Assembly: GCA_964569245.1 (NCBI GenBank)
Contig: CAZMTK010000022.1
Location: 1-19,602, forward strand
Direction of reading: 5' to 3'
Length of the DNA stretch: 19,602 bases
Origin: JAAYTY01 sp964569245
Lineage (GTDB): Bacteria; Fermentibacterota; Fermentibacteria; Fermentibacterales; Fermentibacteraceae
The notes below the pieces were generated by a model. The model was not told where the DNA came from, searched no databases, and saw only the letters and a list, made by a program, of their open reading frames with translations. Positions 8,950 to 16,701 of the stretch are shown piece by piece (the first letter of the stretch is position 1; every line of letters begins with the position of its first letter). The translations under genes and the position numbers were made by a program.

Positions 8950-10461
8950 ATGCTGCCAGCGATGCTGATCCCAGCCCTTTCGGCGGTTCTCCCCTCCGAC
9001 GGCCCCGTCCTGACAAGGGACCTCACGGGTGCGGACCCGGGGACTTACGAGGAATGGGTCGCCGCCGAACCCCCGGCCCGCCCCCTCGAAGTGCGGGAAC
9101 TCGCGAGGATGCCGGGCGTCCGCGCCGGCACCGACTTCGTCATCGTCCTGGAGGAGGGCCTCGCCGACAGCATGCCGGAGGGGCTTCTGGAGCAGTGGGC
9201 CGCCGACATGGCGCCGTGGGTGGGCGAGGTGCTTCTCGCGGAGGTGTCCTACTCCACGCCCGAGGAGCTGAGGGCCTGGCTGGCCTCCCTTCTCCCGGAG
9301 GGGCTGGACGGAGCCGTGCTCGTGGGCGATCTGCCGGCGGCCTGGGTTATGATGGACAACGCCTTCCTCCGCGAGGGGGAAACCTTTCCGGCGGATTTCT
9401 TCTTCATGGATCTCGACGGTGAATGGGGCGACGAGTGGGTCGGCTATCCCTCGCAGGGCAATCCCGGCTCGGACGGGAAGTACGACACATGGGGGCCGTG
9501 GCAGGGGCTGTTGCCGGAGATCTACTGCGCCCGGATCAAGACCTCCAATCTCACCGTGGGGACGGAGGCCGGGCTGATCGCATCCTACCTCGAGAGAAAC
9601 CACCAGTGGCGCATCTGGGGCGATTCCGGCGCCCACCAGGCGCTCTGCTACGTGGACGACGACTGGGCGGTGTGGGGCGCGGAGTTCCAGCAGGCCATGC
9701 AGGAACTCTATCCGGACGTCGAACTGGTCCGCGACGAAAGGGAGACCAACGGCATGGACTACGAGGAGAACCGCCTCACGGGCGCCTACCGCTGGATCAG
9801 CCCCTTCGTCCATTCCGGCCCCACCCTGCACCAGTGGAGCCCGGGCCCCGAGACGACATGGGACGAGGTGGTGGCCATCGACCCCCAGGCGAGGTTCTAC
9901 AATCTCTTCGCCTGCTCCAACTGCCGGTTCACGACACCCAGGAACATGGGGAGCATTTACGTCTTCGCGACGGACTACGGCCTCGCCTCGGTGGGGAGCA
10001 CGAAGTCCGGATCCATGCTCCAGTTCGAGTACTTCTACGAGCCGCTCGGCGATGACGAGGTGCTCGGCGAGGCCTACAGGCAGTGGTGGGAGCATATCGT
10101 CACCGGAGGATTCAGCCCAGGCGAGATGTCGTGGCACCTCGGGATGGTGCTCATCGGCGATCCCACCCTGAGGCCCCTGGCGGAGATCCTCGGCGGTCCC
10201 GGAGCCGAAACGCCGCCATCCGCGCCGGGCGGCCTCGAAGTGCTCGAAAACCCCTGCGGGGACGTTGTCGTGTTCAATATTCCCGTGCCGGGAGCGCTCG
10301 CGCTGTACGACACGGGCGGAAGGCTGGTGCTGGAGCTGCCCGCACTTCCACAGGGCGAGGCCGGCCTCGATGTCGGGTTCCTCCCTGCGGGCTTCTACCG
10401 CGCCGTTCTAAGGGGCGGCGACGGCTCGGTCACCTCGGCGGGCCTGGTCCGGCTGCGCTGA
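8950..10461 (+). CDS. Gingipain-like (C25) cysteine protease with type IX-like C-terminal sorting domain
   Basis: A 503-residue exported protein. The ATG at 8950 has GGAAGGAG seven bases upstream; a short hydrophobic N-terminus (MLPAMLIPALSAV) serves as a likely signal peptide, though without the usual lysine/arginine. The catalytic domain shows the clan CD dyad: FVHSGP with His288 and LFACSN with Cys322, comparable to gingipain THG and AC motifs, followed by the characteristic LIGDPTLRP near residue 400. Residues about 430-503 (ENPCGDVVVFNIP...ALYDTGGRLV...LPAGFYRAVL) have the beta-sandwich pattern of type A type IX secretion CTDs. No Arg/Lys-specificity can be read from sequence. It is last in the plus-strand run. 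A closely related family role is extracellular proteolysis or processing of other secreted proteins; which applies is unknown. Confidence 0.87.
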   Translation: MLPAMLIPALSAVLPSDGPVLTRDLTGADPGTYEEWVAAEPPARPLEVRELARMPGVRAGTDFVIVLEEGLADSMPEGLLEQWAADMAPWVGEVLLAEVSYSTPEELRAWLASLLPEGLDGAVLVGDLPAAWVMMDNAFLREGETFPADFFFMDLDGEWGDEWVGYPSQGNPGSDGKYDTWGPWQGLLPEIYCARIKTSNLTVGTEAGLIASYLERNHQWRIWGDSGAHQALCYVDDDWAVWGAEFQQAMQELYPDVELVRDERETNGMDYEENRLTGAYRWISPFVHSGPTLHQWSPGPETTWDEVVAIDPQARFYNLFACSNCRFTTPRNMGSIYVFATDYGLASVGSTKSGSMLQFEYFYEPLGDDEVLGEAYRQWWEHIVTGGFSPGEMSWHLGMVLIGDPTLRPLAEILGGPGAETPPSAPGGLEVLENPCGDVVVFNIPVPGALALYDTGGRLVLELPALPQGEAGLDVGFLPAGFYRAVLRGGDGSVTSAGLVRLR

Positions 10462-10495
10462 TACGGCCGAGCCCGGGAGGAACTCCGGGAAGCGA

Positions 10496-10521
10496 GAGGG
10501 GGAGGCGAAGGCCTCCCCCTC
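10496..10521. terminator. Hairpin between convergent genes
   Basis: An 11-bp perfect stem (10496-10506 with 10511-10521) with a GAAG loop lies midway between two gene ends facing each other (10461 on plus, 10541 on minus). No T-run follows on either side, so it is a GC-only hairpin, probably ending or protecting both transcripts. Confidence 0.55.
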
Positions 10522-10540
10522 CACGTATCCGGGCGTGCCG

Positions 10541-11407
10541 CTAGAACAGGGTCTTTATGCTGCCCCAGGTGTCGCGGCTGAGGCTCGTGGACCTGACATC
10601 CCAGCAGAACACGGTGTCGTTGGGGTCGGTCTGCGCGAGCTGCCAGAGCTGGCTCTGGGAGTTGAAGGGGGCCATCTCGCAGCCGCCGCCGTTGGAGACC
10701 TCGGGAGTCAGAGCGTAGGTGGTGATGAGAGTGCCGTCCATCGCGAGCTGGCCGAGGATGCCGGTGCCGCTGGCGGTCGAGAGCCAGATGCAGGGCCAGG
10801 CGGCGTCGTAGGCAGCGCCGATCTGGCCGTTGTTCGGGCAGGCTGTGGACCAGGTGGACCAGGTGAGGGTGCTTCCGGAGACGCCGTTCCAGGTGCCCTT
10901 GTACATGTTGGTGTTGGCGAAGCCGCCCGCCACGTAGAAGTCCATTCCGTTGCAGGCTATGGCGAAGTTGCCGCCGGAGTGTCCGACGAACGAGCCCTGC
11001 TTCACGTAGGTGGATGCGCTGTAGTAGTCGATGTTGGTGGAGTCGTAGCGTCCCGTGAAGACGCGGGAGTTGGCGGCGTCGTAGGCCATGTCGATGACGC
11101 CCCAGCTGGAGGTGCTGTTCTGGTCGAACGAGGTGACCAGGGTGTGGGGCGACGTGAGCGTGATGACCATGATCTGGTTGGTGCCGAGGCCGCCGACGGA
11201 GCGGTTGTTGGAAACCCACAGGTTGGTGCCGTCGTAGCCGAGGCCTACGCAGTAGACGCTGGCACCGAGGGCGCCGAGGTCGAACTGGTCGAGGATGGTG
11301 AGGGCCGCACGACCGCCCTCGCCGGGAATGCCCGCGCTGGGGGCGGTGAGATTCGTGGAGGCCAGGACCATCCCGGCAGCCAACAGGACTAGAACCATGA
11401 ACTTCAT
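10541..11407 (-). CDS. Secreted beta-propeller-like protein with C-terminal TWGxIKTL tail
   Basis: A 288-residue protein. ATG at 11407 with GAAGGGAG a few bases upstream; signal peptide MKFMVLVLLAAGMVLA. The mature sequence contains repeated blade-like units: GLGYDGTNLWVSNN, DMAYDAANSRVFTGRYD, AIACNGMDFYVAGG, AAYDAAWPCIWLST, each a hydrophobic strand followed by Asp/Asn turns and an aromatic strand, suggesting a WD40/NHL-like propeller. It has several cysteines, including one in each of the later blades. It ends in SRDTWGSIKTLF, nearly the same tail as the gene at 203-874, after a Ser/Thr linker. No catalytic motif is visible; binding or surface function is likely but unproven. It is Ser/Thr/Gly/Asn-rich, as surface proteins are. 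It is 66 bases from the SurA-like gene, whose transcript may read into it. Confidence 0.8.
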   Translation of the reverse strand: MKFMVLVLLAAGMVLASTNLTAPSAGIPGEGGRAALTILDQFDLGALGASVYCVGLGYDGTNLWVSNNRSVGGLGTNQIMVITLTSPHTLVTSFDQNSTSSWGVIDMAYDAANSRVFTGRYDSTNIDYYSASTYVKQGSFVGHSGGNFAIACNGMDFYVAGGFANTNMYKGTWNGVSGSTLTWSTWSTACPNNGQIGAAYDAAWPCIWLSTASGTGILGQLAMDGTLITTYALTPEVSNGGGCEMAPFNSQSQLWQLAQTDPNDTVFCWDVRSTSLSRDTWGSIKTLF

Positions 11408-11473
11408 TATTCACTCCCTTCGTTGGTGAACCGTACACGCGTCAAGGAATATATACTCTCGAACTCCCGCACG

Positions 11474-13069
11474 CTAGAGTTCCACCCACAGAGAGGGATC
11501 TGCCGGGAGGTCGTCCAGTATCTCCTCGTTGATCCGCAGCCCGTAGCTCTCCTCCAGTCTCTCAAGCCAGGCCTCGGTGCGGTCGGTTCTCAGCTTTCCC
11601 AGAACCTGCGGGAAGATCATGAGCCTGGCCTCCTCCGCCTCCGCCGTGTGCGCGGGAACGACCGAGTCGAGCCGGAAGGCCGTCCATCCCGGGGTTCCGG
11701 GGTTAGGGAAGGGGCCGAACCAGGTGCTTCTGTCGGAGGGATCGAGGGCGAACAGCGAGTCCCCGAGCCCCATCGGGACCTCCTCCCTCGTCAGAAGGCG
11801 GGTTACGTGGGGATCCGGTCCGTCGCCCGACAGGTAGCCCAGAAAACCAGTCTCGGGGACGGCCGAGTCTGCCGAACCGGTCCGCAGGCTCTCCCTGAAG
11901 GCCTCCACCTCCTCCTGGGTCTGCATCAGAGCCAGCACGAGCGATCGCTTTTCCGGAACCTCCGGAGGGGATGCGGTCCATGCCGAATCCAGCATCTCCT
12001 CCGTTATCAGGATGCTGTCCTGCACGAAGTCGTCGTAGAGGCTGTCAGCGGCTATCCTGAGAGCCACTCGTCCCGACTCCCGAACCAGCTCGGCGGCAGC
12101 TTCCGGTTCGACGATCTGGTATTCCGCCGAGAGGATCGAGCGGTTCACGAGAACCCTGGCGAAGGCGTAGAGCCACGTCGTGTCCGCCGGATTGGAGGGT
12201 CTCTGACTGGCTTCGAAGGCGACCTCCTGCCACATCTGTCCGGCCGTCCATACCTGCGGGCCGAAGATAACCAGGGTATCCTCCGGGACGAGTTCGGCCT
12301 CCCCCCGCGCGCAGGCGGCGAAGTCGCGAAAGGCCGGAAGGTGGAACACCGGAGGAGAAGCCTCCCACGCGGATCTCAGAAGGCTGTCTATCGTCCTCCC
12401 GGCCCTCCACTCCGCGAATCTGGCCGTGGCGAAATCCTTTATGTACTGGGTGTCAGCGAGGGTTTCCGCCACCAGCGCCGAATCCGTGTAAGCCAGGGAG
12501 TCGAGCCGCAGGACGCCTTCCCCGAGGGGATCGGGCGCGGTCTCCCCTGGCGCGAGCCCGGCGAGCGCTTCTCCGCGCCCTGGTCCCAGTACCGCGAGGT
12601 GGCTCGGTTCCACGACGGTTTCGCCATCCTCGCCGATGATCGTGTACCACACGGTCGTTCCCAGATGCCTGCGGAAGAACGCGAGGTCTTCTTCGGTCAC
12701 GCGTCTGGCCTCGGCGGCTCTCAGCGAGTCCTGCACGGCCATGAACATGGCCGTCCTGGCCCAGGCGAGCGCCGGGATGGCGACCCCCTCCGTCTCGAGG
12801 TATCCGAGTCGGACCAGCTCCTTCTCCACGAGCATTCTCCGGGCCATTCCAAGAACGAAGTCGCCGACGGGGTTCTCGCCCGAGGTGAAGATCATCCTCT
12901 GGCCTTCTTCGAGCTCGGTCCAGGCGCGGCCGGCGTCTGCGACGGTCAGAGTGTCCTGCCCGGCTATCACCAGCCACGTGTCGCCCCGCGGGCCCCGGCC
13001 GCACGAGGACAGCAGGAGCGCCGGCGTCGCCACAGCGGCTGAAATCAGAAGCAGAACATCCTTCTTCAT
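11474..13069 (-). CDS. SurA/PpiC-like peptidyl-prolyl isomerase lipoprotein
   Basis: A 531-residue lipoprotein: the signal peptide ends in the lipobox LSSC with Cys23 as the lipidated residue. The N-terminal half is helical and charged, with a SurA_N-like pattern (ENPVGDFVLGMARRMLVEKELVRLG). About 383-500 resembles the parvulin/PpiC rotamase: an early VLALMQTQEEVEAFRESL, then ETGFLGYLSG, LGDSLFALDPSDRS, GPFPNPGTPGWTAFRL. Several usual active-site positions are not clearly conserved, so it may be a chaperone without isomerase activity. Such proteins assist outer-membrane protein folding in the periplasm. A long leader of 116 bases separates it from the O-antigen-ligase-like gene and carries a possible promoter. 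Confidence 0.78.
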   Translation of the reverse strand: MKKDVLLLISAAVATPALLLSSCGRGPRGDTWLVIAGQDTLTVADAGRAWTELEEGQRMIFTSGENPVGDFVLGMARRMLVEKELVRLGYLETEGVAIPALAWARTAMFMAVQDSLRAAEARRVTEEDLAFFRRHLGTTVWYTIIGEDGETVVEPSHLAVLGPGRGEALAGLAPGETAPDPLGEGVLRLDSLAYTDSALVAETLADTQYIKDFATARFAEWRAGRTIDSLLRSAWEASPPVFHLPAFRDFAACARGEAELVPEDTLVIFGPQVWTAGQMWQEVAFEASQRPSNPADTTWLYAFARVLVNRSILSAEYQIVEPEAAAELVRESGRVALRIAADSLYDDFVQDSILITEEMLDSAWTASPPEVPEKRSLVLALMQTQEEVEAFRESLRTGSADSAVPETGFLGYLSGDGPDPHVTRLLTREEVPMGLGDSLFALDPSDRSTWFGPFPNPGTPGWTAFRLDSVVPAHTAEAEEARLMIFPQVLGKLRTDRTEAWLERLEESYGLRINEEILDDLPADPSLWVEL

Positions 13070-13131
13070 CTGTTCACCCGATCTTCTTTCGGAGTTTCAG
13101 TCATCCGAGCGGTTTTTCACGATCGGCGTTA

Positions 13132-13161
13132 AATATAGCCGGTCTTCCCGATTCTCGAAAA
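13132..13161 (-). promoter_or_regulatory. Possible promoter of the SurA-like gene
   Basis: Read on the minus strand, TTTTCG (13161-13156) and TATATT (13137-13132) are 18 bases apart in an unusually AT-rich stretch of an otherwise GC-rich region, about 63 bases before the start at 13069. The -10 box is good and the -35 box weak. Confidence 0.4.
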
Positions 13162-13185
13162 GCCTGCGGACCTTTCCTGCGCCTC

Positions 13186-15021
13186 TCAGCCATCCGGTGT
13201 AACTAGTGTGGGAATGAGCATCTCCCAGCGCTGCCTGCACTCCGCGCCGGGAGGCACCGGCGGCAGCCGCGATGCGATCATGGCGACCGCCGACCTGTCC
13301 GCTCCTTTCTCCAGGGCCTCCTCCAGCACGGAGGCCGCGAGGAAGGACAGGTAGCCCGCGACCTCGGAATCGAACGCCGCGAGGGAGGACGCAACCGCTC
13401 CGGCCCGGGACGCGTATTCGAGAAGGAAATCCGGGGAACCCGCGGGAAGGGAGTAGGAGAGGAAGGCGTCGGCCGTTATCATAAGGAGCGCGGAGTCCTG
13501 CGGAACGGTTCTCGAGGCGTTGAATGCCATGAGGTTCCGATCGGGGACGAACTCCGGTGCGCACGCCAGCGCCTCTAGCCAGGCCGGGTCCGCGAGGTCG
13601 GCCCTCCCGATTTCCGAGGCGATCTCTGCTTCGAGCACCCAGCCCTGCCAGTAGAGAGGGTAGAGCCCGTTGAAACGCTCCGCCTCCTCGAGCGCGGCGA
13701 GAGCCGCTCCGGATGACCGGAGTGCCGACGCCCTCATGAGAAGGATCCTCTCCTCGAAGGGCAGCAGCCTCGATGCGCGCCCGAGGATCCTCGCGGCTTC
13801 CGCGTGGTTCCCCACCAGCCCCGCCGCCCTTCCCGTTTCGAAGAGCGAGTATCCGGCGACCAGCATGCCCATCCAGACCGCCGATGCCGCGAGTGACGCG
13901 GCGACGAGCGCGGGATGCAGCCTCACCATCCTGCCCGTCCGCCCGAGAGCGACGCCCAGGGCGCAGGCGATCGGAAGCGCCCCCATCGGTGTCGCCAGGG
14001 GGAGGTCGAAGGCCGCGAAGACGCACGAGCAGGCGAGCATTGCGAGGCCAGCCCCGTCGGGACGCGCTCTCGAGAGGAGAAGGGCGATAACCGCGAGCAT
14101 GGCGAAGCCCGGCAGACCCTGCTCGACCACGGGGGTGAGCAGGTCGGAGTGGAGCTCGTCCACGCGCCTGTCCGGTCCCGCGAGCTCCGCCACCCTGGTA
14201 TCCTCGCGGAGATTCGAGAGCAGTCTCGCCTGTCCCGCGCCCGTGCCGAGCGGCCCCGCCTCGGCCAGGTCGAGCACCGCCGCCCGCCAGATCTCCGCGC
14301 GCAGCTCCAGCGACGGATGGATGCGCGCCGTGAGGCCCGGAAAGGCCGTGAAGACAGCGAGCGCGACGAGCGTAAGCGCCGGTGCCATTCTCCCCGGCAG
14401 AAGGGTCCGGCGCGCGGCGGCGGTCACGAAGAGACCCGCTCCTGCGGCAAGCCACGCCGTGACGAAGCCGCTCGTGACGAGAGCCGCCGCGATGACCGCG
14501 GCGCAAGCCGCCGCCGGGACGGCCGGCAGCCCGGTCATGCCGGCGGCGAGCGCGACGATGCCGATCGCGAGAACCGGGCCCGGTCTGTTCGGATTGCCCG
14601 AGGGCATATCTCCCGGAAGTGCGAGCTCGACCACGGCGCAGGCCAGAGCGCCCGCAACCGCCCCCACAGCCGCGCTCCGCCTGCCTTCCGCGGCGGTGAT
14701 GCCCGAAAAGCCGGCCGTCATGATCCCGAAGGACGTCCATCTCACGATCTGGGGGATCGACTGGACCGGGATGGCCGACCAGAGCACGGACACGGCCGGC
14801 ACGAGGGCGAGGGCGGCGCCCGCGGCAAGGCCTCCCGCCGGAATCCCGCGCGTGCAAGCCGCGAGCAGGACGCATGCCAGCGAGGGGAGGATCGCCAGCC
14901 GGGTCGTGAGCGTGAAGTCGAAGAGGCCCGGAAAGACGGATACCGATGCCAGCGCGAAGGCCAGCGCAACAGCCGCCGCGCCCCGGGACGGCGACGACCG
15001 CGGGGCCGGGCTCTCGATCAT
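13186..15021 (-). CDS. O-antigen ligase/polymerase-like membrane protein with C-terminal TPR region
   Basis: A 611-residue protein. About ten to twelve hydrophobic segments fill residues 15-385. The Wzy_C/O-antigen-ligase signature is clear: GNPNRPG (142-148), RAEIWRAAVLD (241-251), GPLGTGAGQ (256-264), then a large periplasmic loop with ELHSDLLTPVVEQGLPGF (His291, Glu300). Residues about 385-610 are soluble and helical with TPR-like repeats (NHAEAARILGRASRLLP, LAALEEAERFNGLYP, DLADPAWLEALACAPEF). Family members join lipid-linked glycans to lipid A or proteins, or polymerise O-antigen units. No glycosyltransferase genes are nearby, so the acceptor cannot be told. Starts seven bases after the mutase stop, with only a weak ribosome site, so translation is probably coupled. 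Confidence 0.82.
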   Translation of the reverse strand: MIESPAPRSSPSRGAAAVALAFALASVSVFPGLFDFTLTTRLAILPSLACVLLAACTRGIPAGGLAAGAALALVPAVSVLWSAIPVQSIPQIVRWTSFGIMTAGFSGITAAEGRRSAAVGAVAGALACAVVELALPGDMPSGNPNRPGPVLAIGIVALAAGMTGLPAVPAAACAAVIAAALVTSGFVTAWLAAGAGLFVTAAARRTLLPGRMAPALTLVALAVFTAFPGLTARIHPSLELRAEIWRAAVLDLAEAGPLGTGAGQARLLSNLREDTRVAELAGPDRRVDELHSDLLTPVVEQGLPGFAMLAVIALLLSRARPDGAGLAMLACSCVFAAFDLPLATPMGALPIACALGVALGRTGRMVRLHPALVAASLAASAVWMGMLVAGYSLFETGRAAGLVGNHAEAARILGRASRLLPFEERILLMRASALRSSGAALAALEEAERFNGLYPLYWQGWVLEAEIASEIGRADLADPAWLEALACAPEFVPDRNLMAFNASRTVPQDSALLMITADAFLSYSLPAGSPDFLLEYASRAGAVASSLAAFDSEVAGYLSFLAASVLEEALEKGADRSAVAMIASRLPPVPPGAECRQRWEMLIPTLVTPDG

Positions 15022-15028
15022 CGCCGCT

Positions 15029-16690
15029 TCAGAGGATCACCCTGGGCCGGTACTCCCCGAACACCCGCCTGAGGACGCCGCATATCTCGCCGAGCGTGGC
15101 GTACCGCCTCACGCACTCGATGATCGGGGGCATGAGGTTCTCGCTGGAGCCAGCGGCCTTCTCGAGAACCCCGAGGGCATCCATGACGGCAGACGAGTCC
15201 CTGCGGGATTTCACCGCGTCCAGCTTGGCCCTCTGGGACTGCTCGATGGAGGGATCGACCCGGAGGAGCCCCGAGGGGGGCGGCTCCTCGATCCTGTAGC
15301 TGTTGACCCCGACAACGACCCTGTCGCCCGACTCGATCTCCCTCTGGCAGGCGTAGGCCGCCTCCTGGATCTGCCGCTGGGGGTAGCCCTCCTCTATCGC
15401 CCTGACCATTCCGCCCATGGCGTCGATCCTCTCGATGTACTCGGCCGCCCGGGCTTCTATCGTGTCTGTCAGGTGCTCGACGTACCAGCTCCCGGCGAGG
15501 GGATCCACGGTGTTCGTCACGCCGCTCTCGCTGGCGACGATCTGCTGGGTGCGCAGGGCGATCCTGACCGAGTCCTCGGAGGGAAGGGCCAGGGCCTCGT
15601 CGCGGCTGTTCGTGTGGAGGCTCTGTGTTCCGCCGAGGACGGCCGCCAGGGTCTGGATGGTCACCCTGACGATGTTGTTGTCGGGCTGCTGGGCCGTGAG
15701 GGTCGAGCCGCCTGTCTGCGTATGGAAGCGCAGCATCCTGCTCTCGGGCTTCATCGCTCCGAACCTGTCGCGCATGATGCGGGCCCAGAGGCGCCGTGCG
15801 GCCCTGAACTTGGCGACCTCCTCCAGGAGATCGTTGTGGGAATTGAAGAAGAAGCTCAGCCGAGGGGCGAAGTCGTCCACCGCAAGGCCCGCGCGAATGG
15901 CCGCCTCGACATAGGCGATGCCGTCGGCCAGCGTGAAGCCCACCTCCTGCGGCGCGGTGCTGCCGGCCTCCCTGATGTGGTAGCCGGATATGCTTATGGT
16001 GTTCCACTTCGGAACATTCGTGCCGCAGAAGGAGAAGATGTCGGTTATGAGCCGCATCGACTCCGCGGGGGGGAAGATGTATGTGCCGCGTGCGATGTAC
16101 TCCTTCAGCACGTCGTTCTGGATCGTCCCCCTGAGCTTCTCGGGAAGCACCCCCTGCTTCTCGCCGACACAGATGTACATCGCCAGCAGAACCGCCGCCG
16201 GCGAGTTGATCGTCATCGAAGTGGAGACGGTGTCCAGAGGGATCCCCTCGAAGAGGATCTCCATGTCCGCGAGACTGTCTATGGCGACGCCGACCTTTCC
16301 CACCTCGCCCGCGCTCAGGGGGTCGCAGGAGTCGAGGCCGATCTGGGTCGGCAGGTCGAACGCGACCGAGAGGCCCGTCTGCCCCTGGTCGAGCAGATAG
16401 CGGTACCTGCGGTTCGACTCCTCGGCGGTTCCGAAGCCGGCGTACTGCCTCATCGTCCAGTAGCGGCCGCGGTACATCGTGGGCTGGACACCCCTGGTGA
16501 AGGGGAACTCGCCCGGGAAGCCGTGGGTGTCCGAGTAGCCCCCGCAGTCGCAGCCCGGGAGATAGAGCCTGTCGACCTCGATGCCGGAGCCCGTGGTGAA
16601 TGACTTCCTCTGCTCCGGCGACCTCTTGAGCACCGGGCCCAGCGTCTGCTCCTCCCAGCGCTTCCTCTCGGCTTCGAGCTTCCCGGACAT
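15029..16690 (-). CDS. Methylmalonyl-CoA mutase, large (catalytic) subunit
   Basis: A 553-residue B12-dependent mutase N-terminal domain protein converting methylmalonyl-CoA and succinyl-CoA. It contains YWTMRQYAGFGTAEESN, FDLPTQIGLDS, STSMTINSPA, GTIQNDVLKEYIARGTYIFPP, SISGYHIREAGST and TQTGGSTLTAQQPDNN. Tyr83, Arg201 and His238 correspond to Tyr89, Arg207 and His244 of the Propionibacterium enzyme; isobutyryl-CoA mutases change the first two, so methylmalonyl-CoA is the likely substrate. The separate small B12-binding subunit and the MeaB/ArgK chaperone are not in the window, so they must lie elsewhere. A GGAGGAAG ribosome site overlaps the butyrate kinase stop 11 bases upstream, placing both in one operon. 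Family placement is certain; substrate specificity is inferred. Confidence 0.94.
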   Translation of the reverse strand: MSGKLEAERKRWEEQTLGPVLKRSPEQRKSFTTGSGIEVDRLYLPGCDCGGYSDTHGFPGEFPFTRGVQPTMYRGRYWTMRQYAGFGTAEESNRRYRYLLDQGQTGLSVAFDLPTQIGLDSCDPLSAGEVGKVGVAIDSLADMEILFEGIPLDTVSTSMTINSPAAVLLAMYICVGEKQGVLPEKLRGTIQNDVLKEYIARGTYIFPPAESMRLITDIFSFCGTNVPKWNTISISGYHIREAGSTAPQEVGFTLADGIAYVEAAIRAGLAVDDFAPRLSFFFNSHNDLLEEVAKFRAARRLWARIMRDRFGAMKPESRMLRFHTQTGGSTLTAQQPDNNIVRVTIQTLAAVLGGTQSLHTNSRDEALALPSEDSVRIALRTQQIVASESGVTNTVDPLAGSWYVEHLTDTIEARAAEYIERIDAMGGMVRAIEEGYPQRQIQEAAYACQREIESGDRVVVGVNSYRIEEPPPSGLLRVDPSIEQSQRAKLDAVKSRRDSSAVMDALGVLEKAAGSSENLMPPIIECVRRYATLGEICGVLRRVFGEYRPRVIL

Positions 16691-16701
16691 CTCTTCCTCC
16701 G

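Noticed and set aside
8839..10137. 432-codon minus-strand open frame opposite the C25 protease
   Set aside because: Antisense to a protease with a recognisable catalytic dyad and ribosome site; composition is shadow-like.
13670..16603. Very long plus-strand open frame (977 codons) opposite the ligase-like and mutase genes
   Set aside because: It is antisense to two well-supported genes, has low-complexity Arg/Ala/Pro composition and no motif; long shadow frames are expected with this codon usage.
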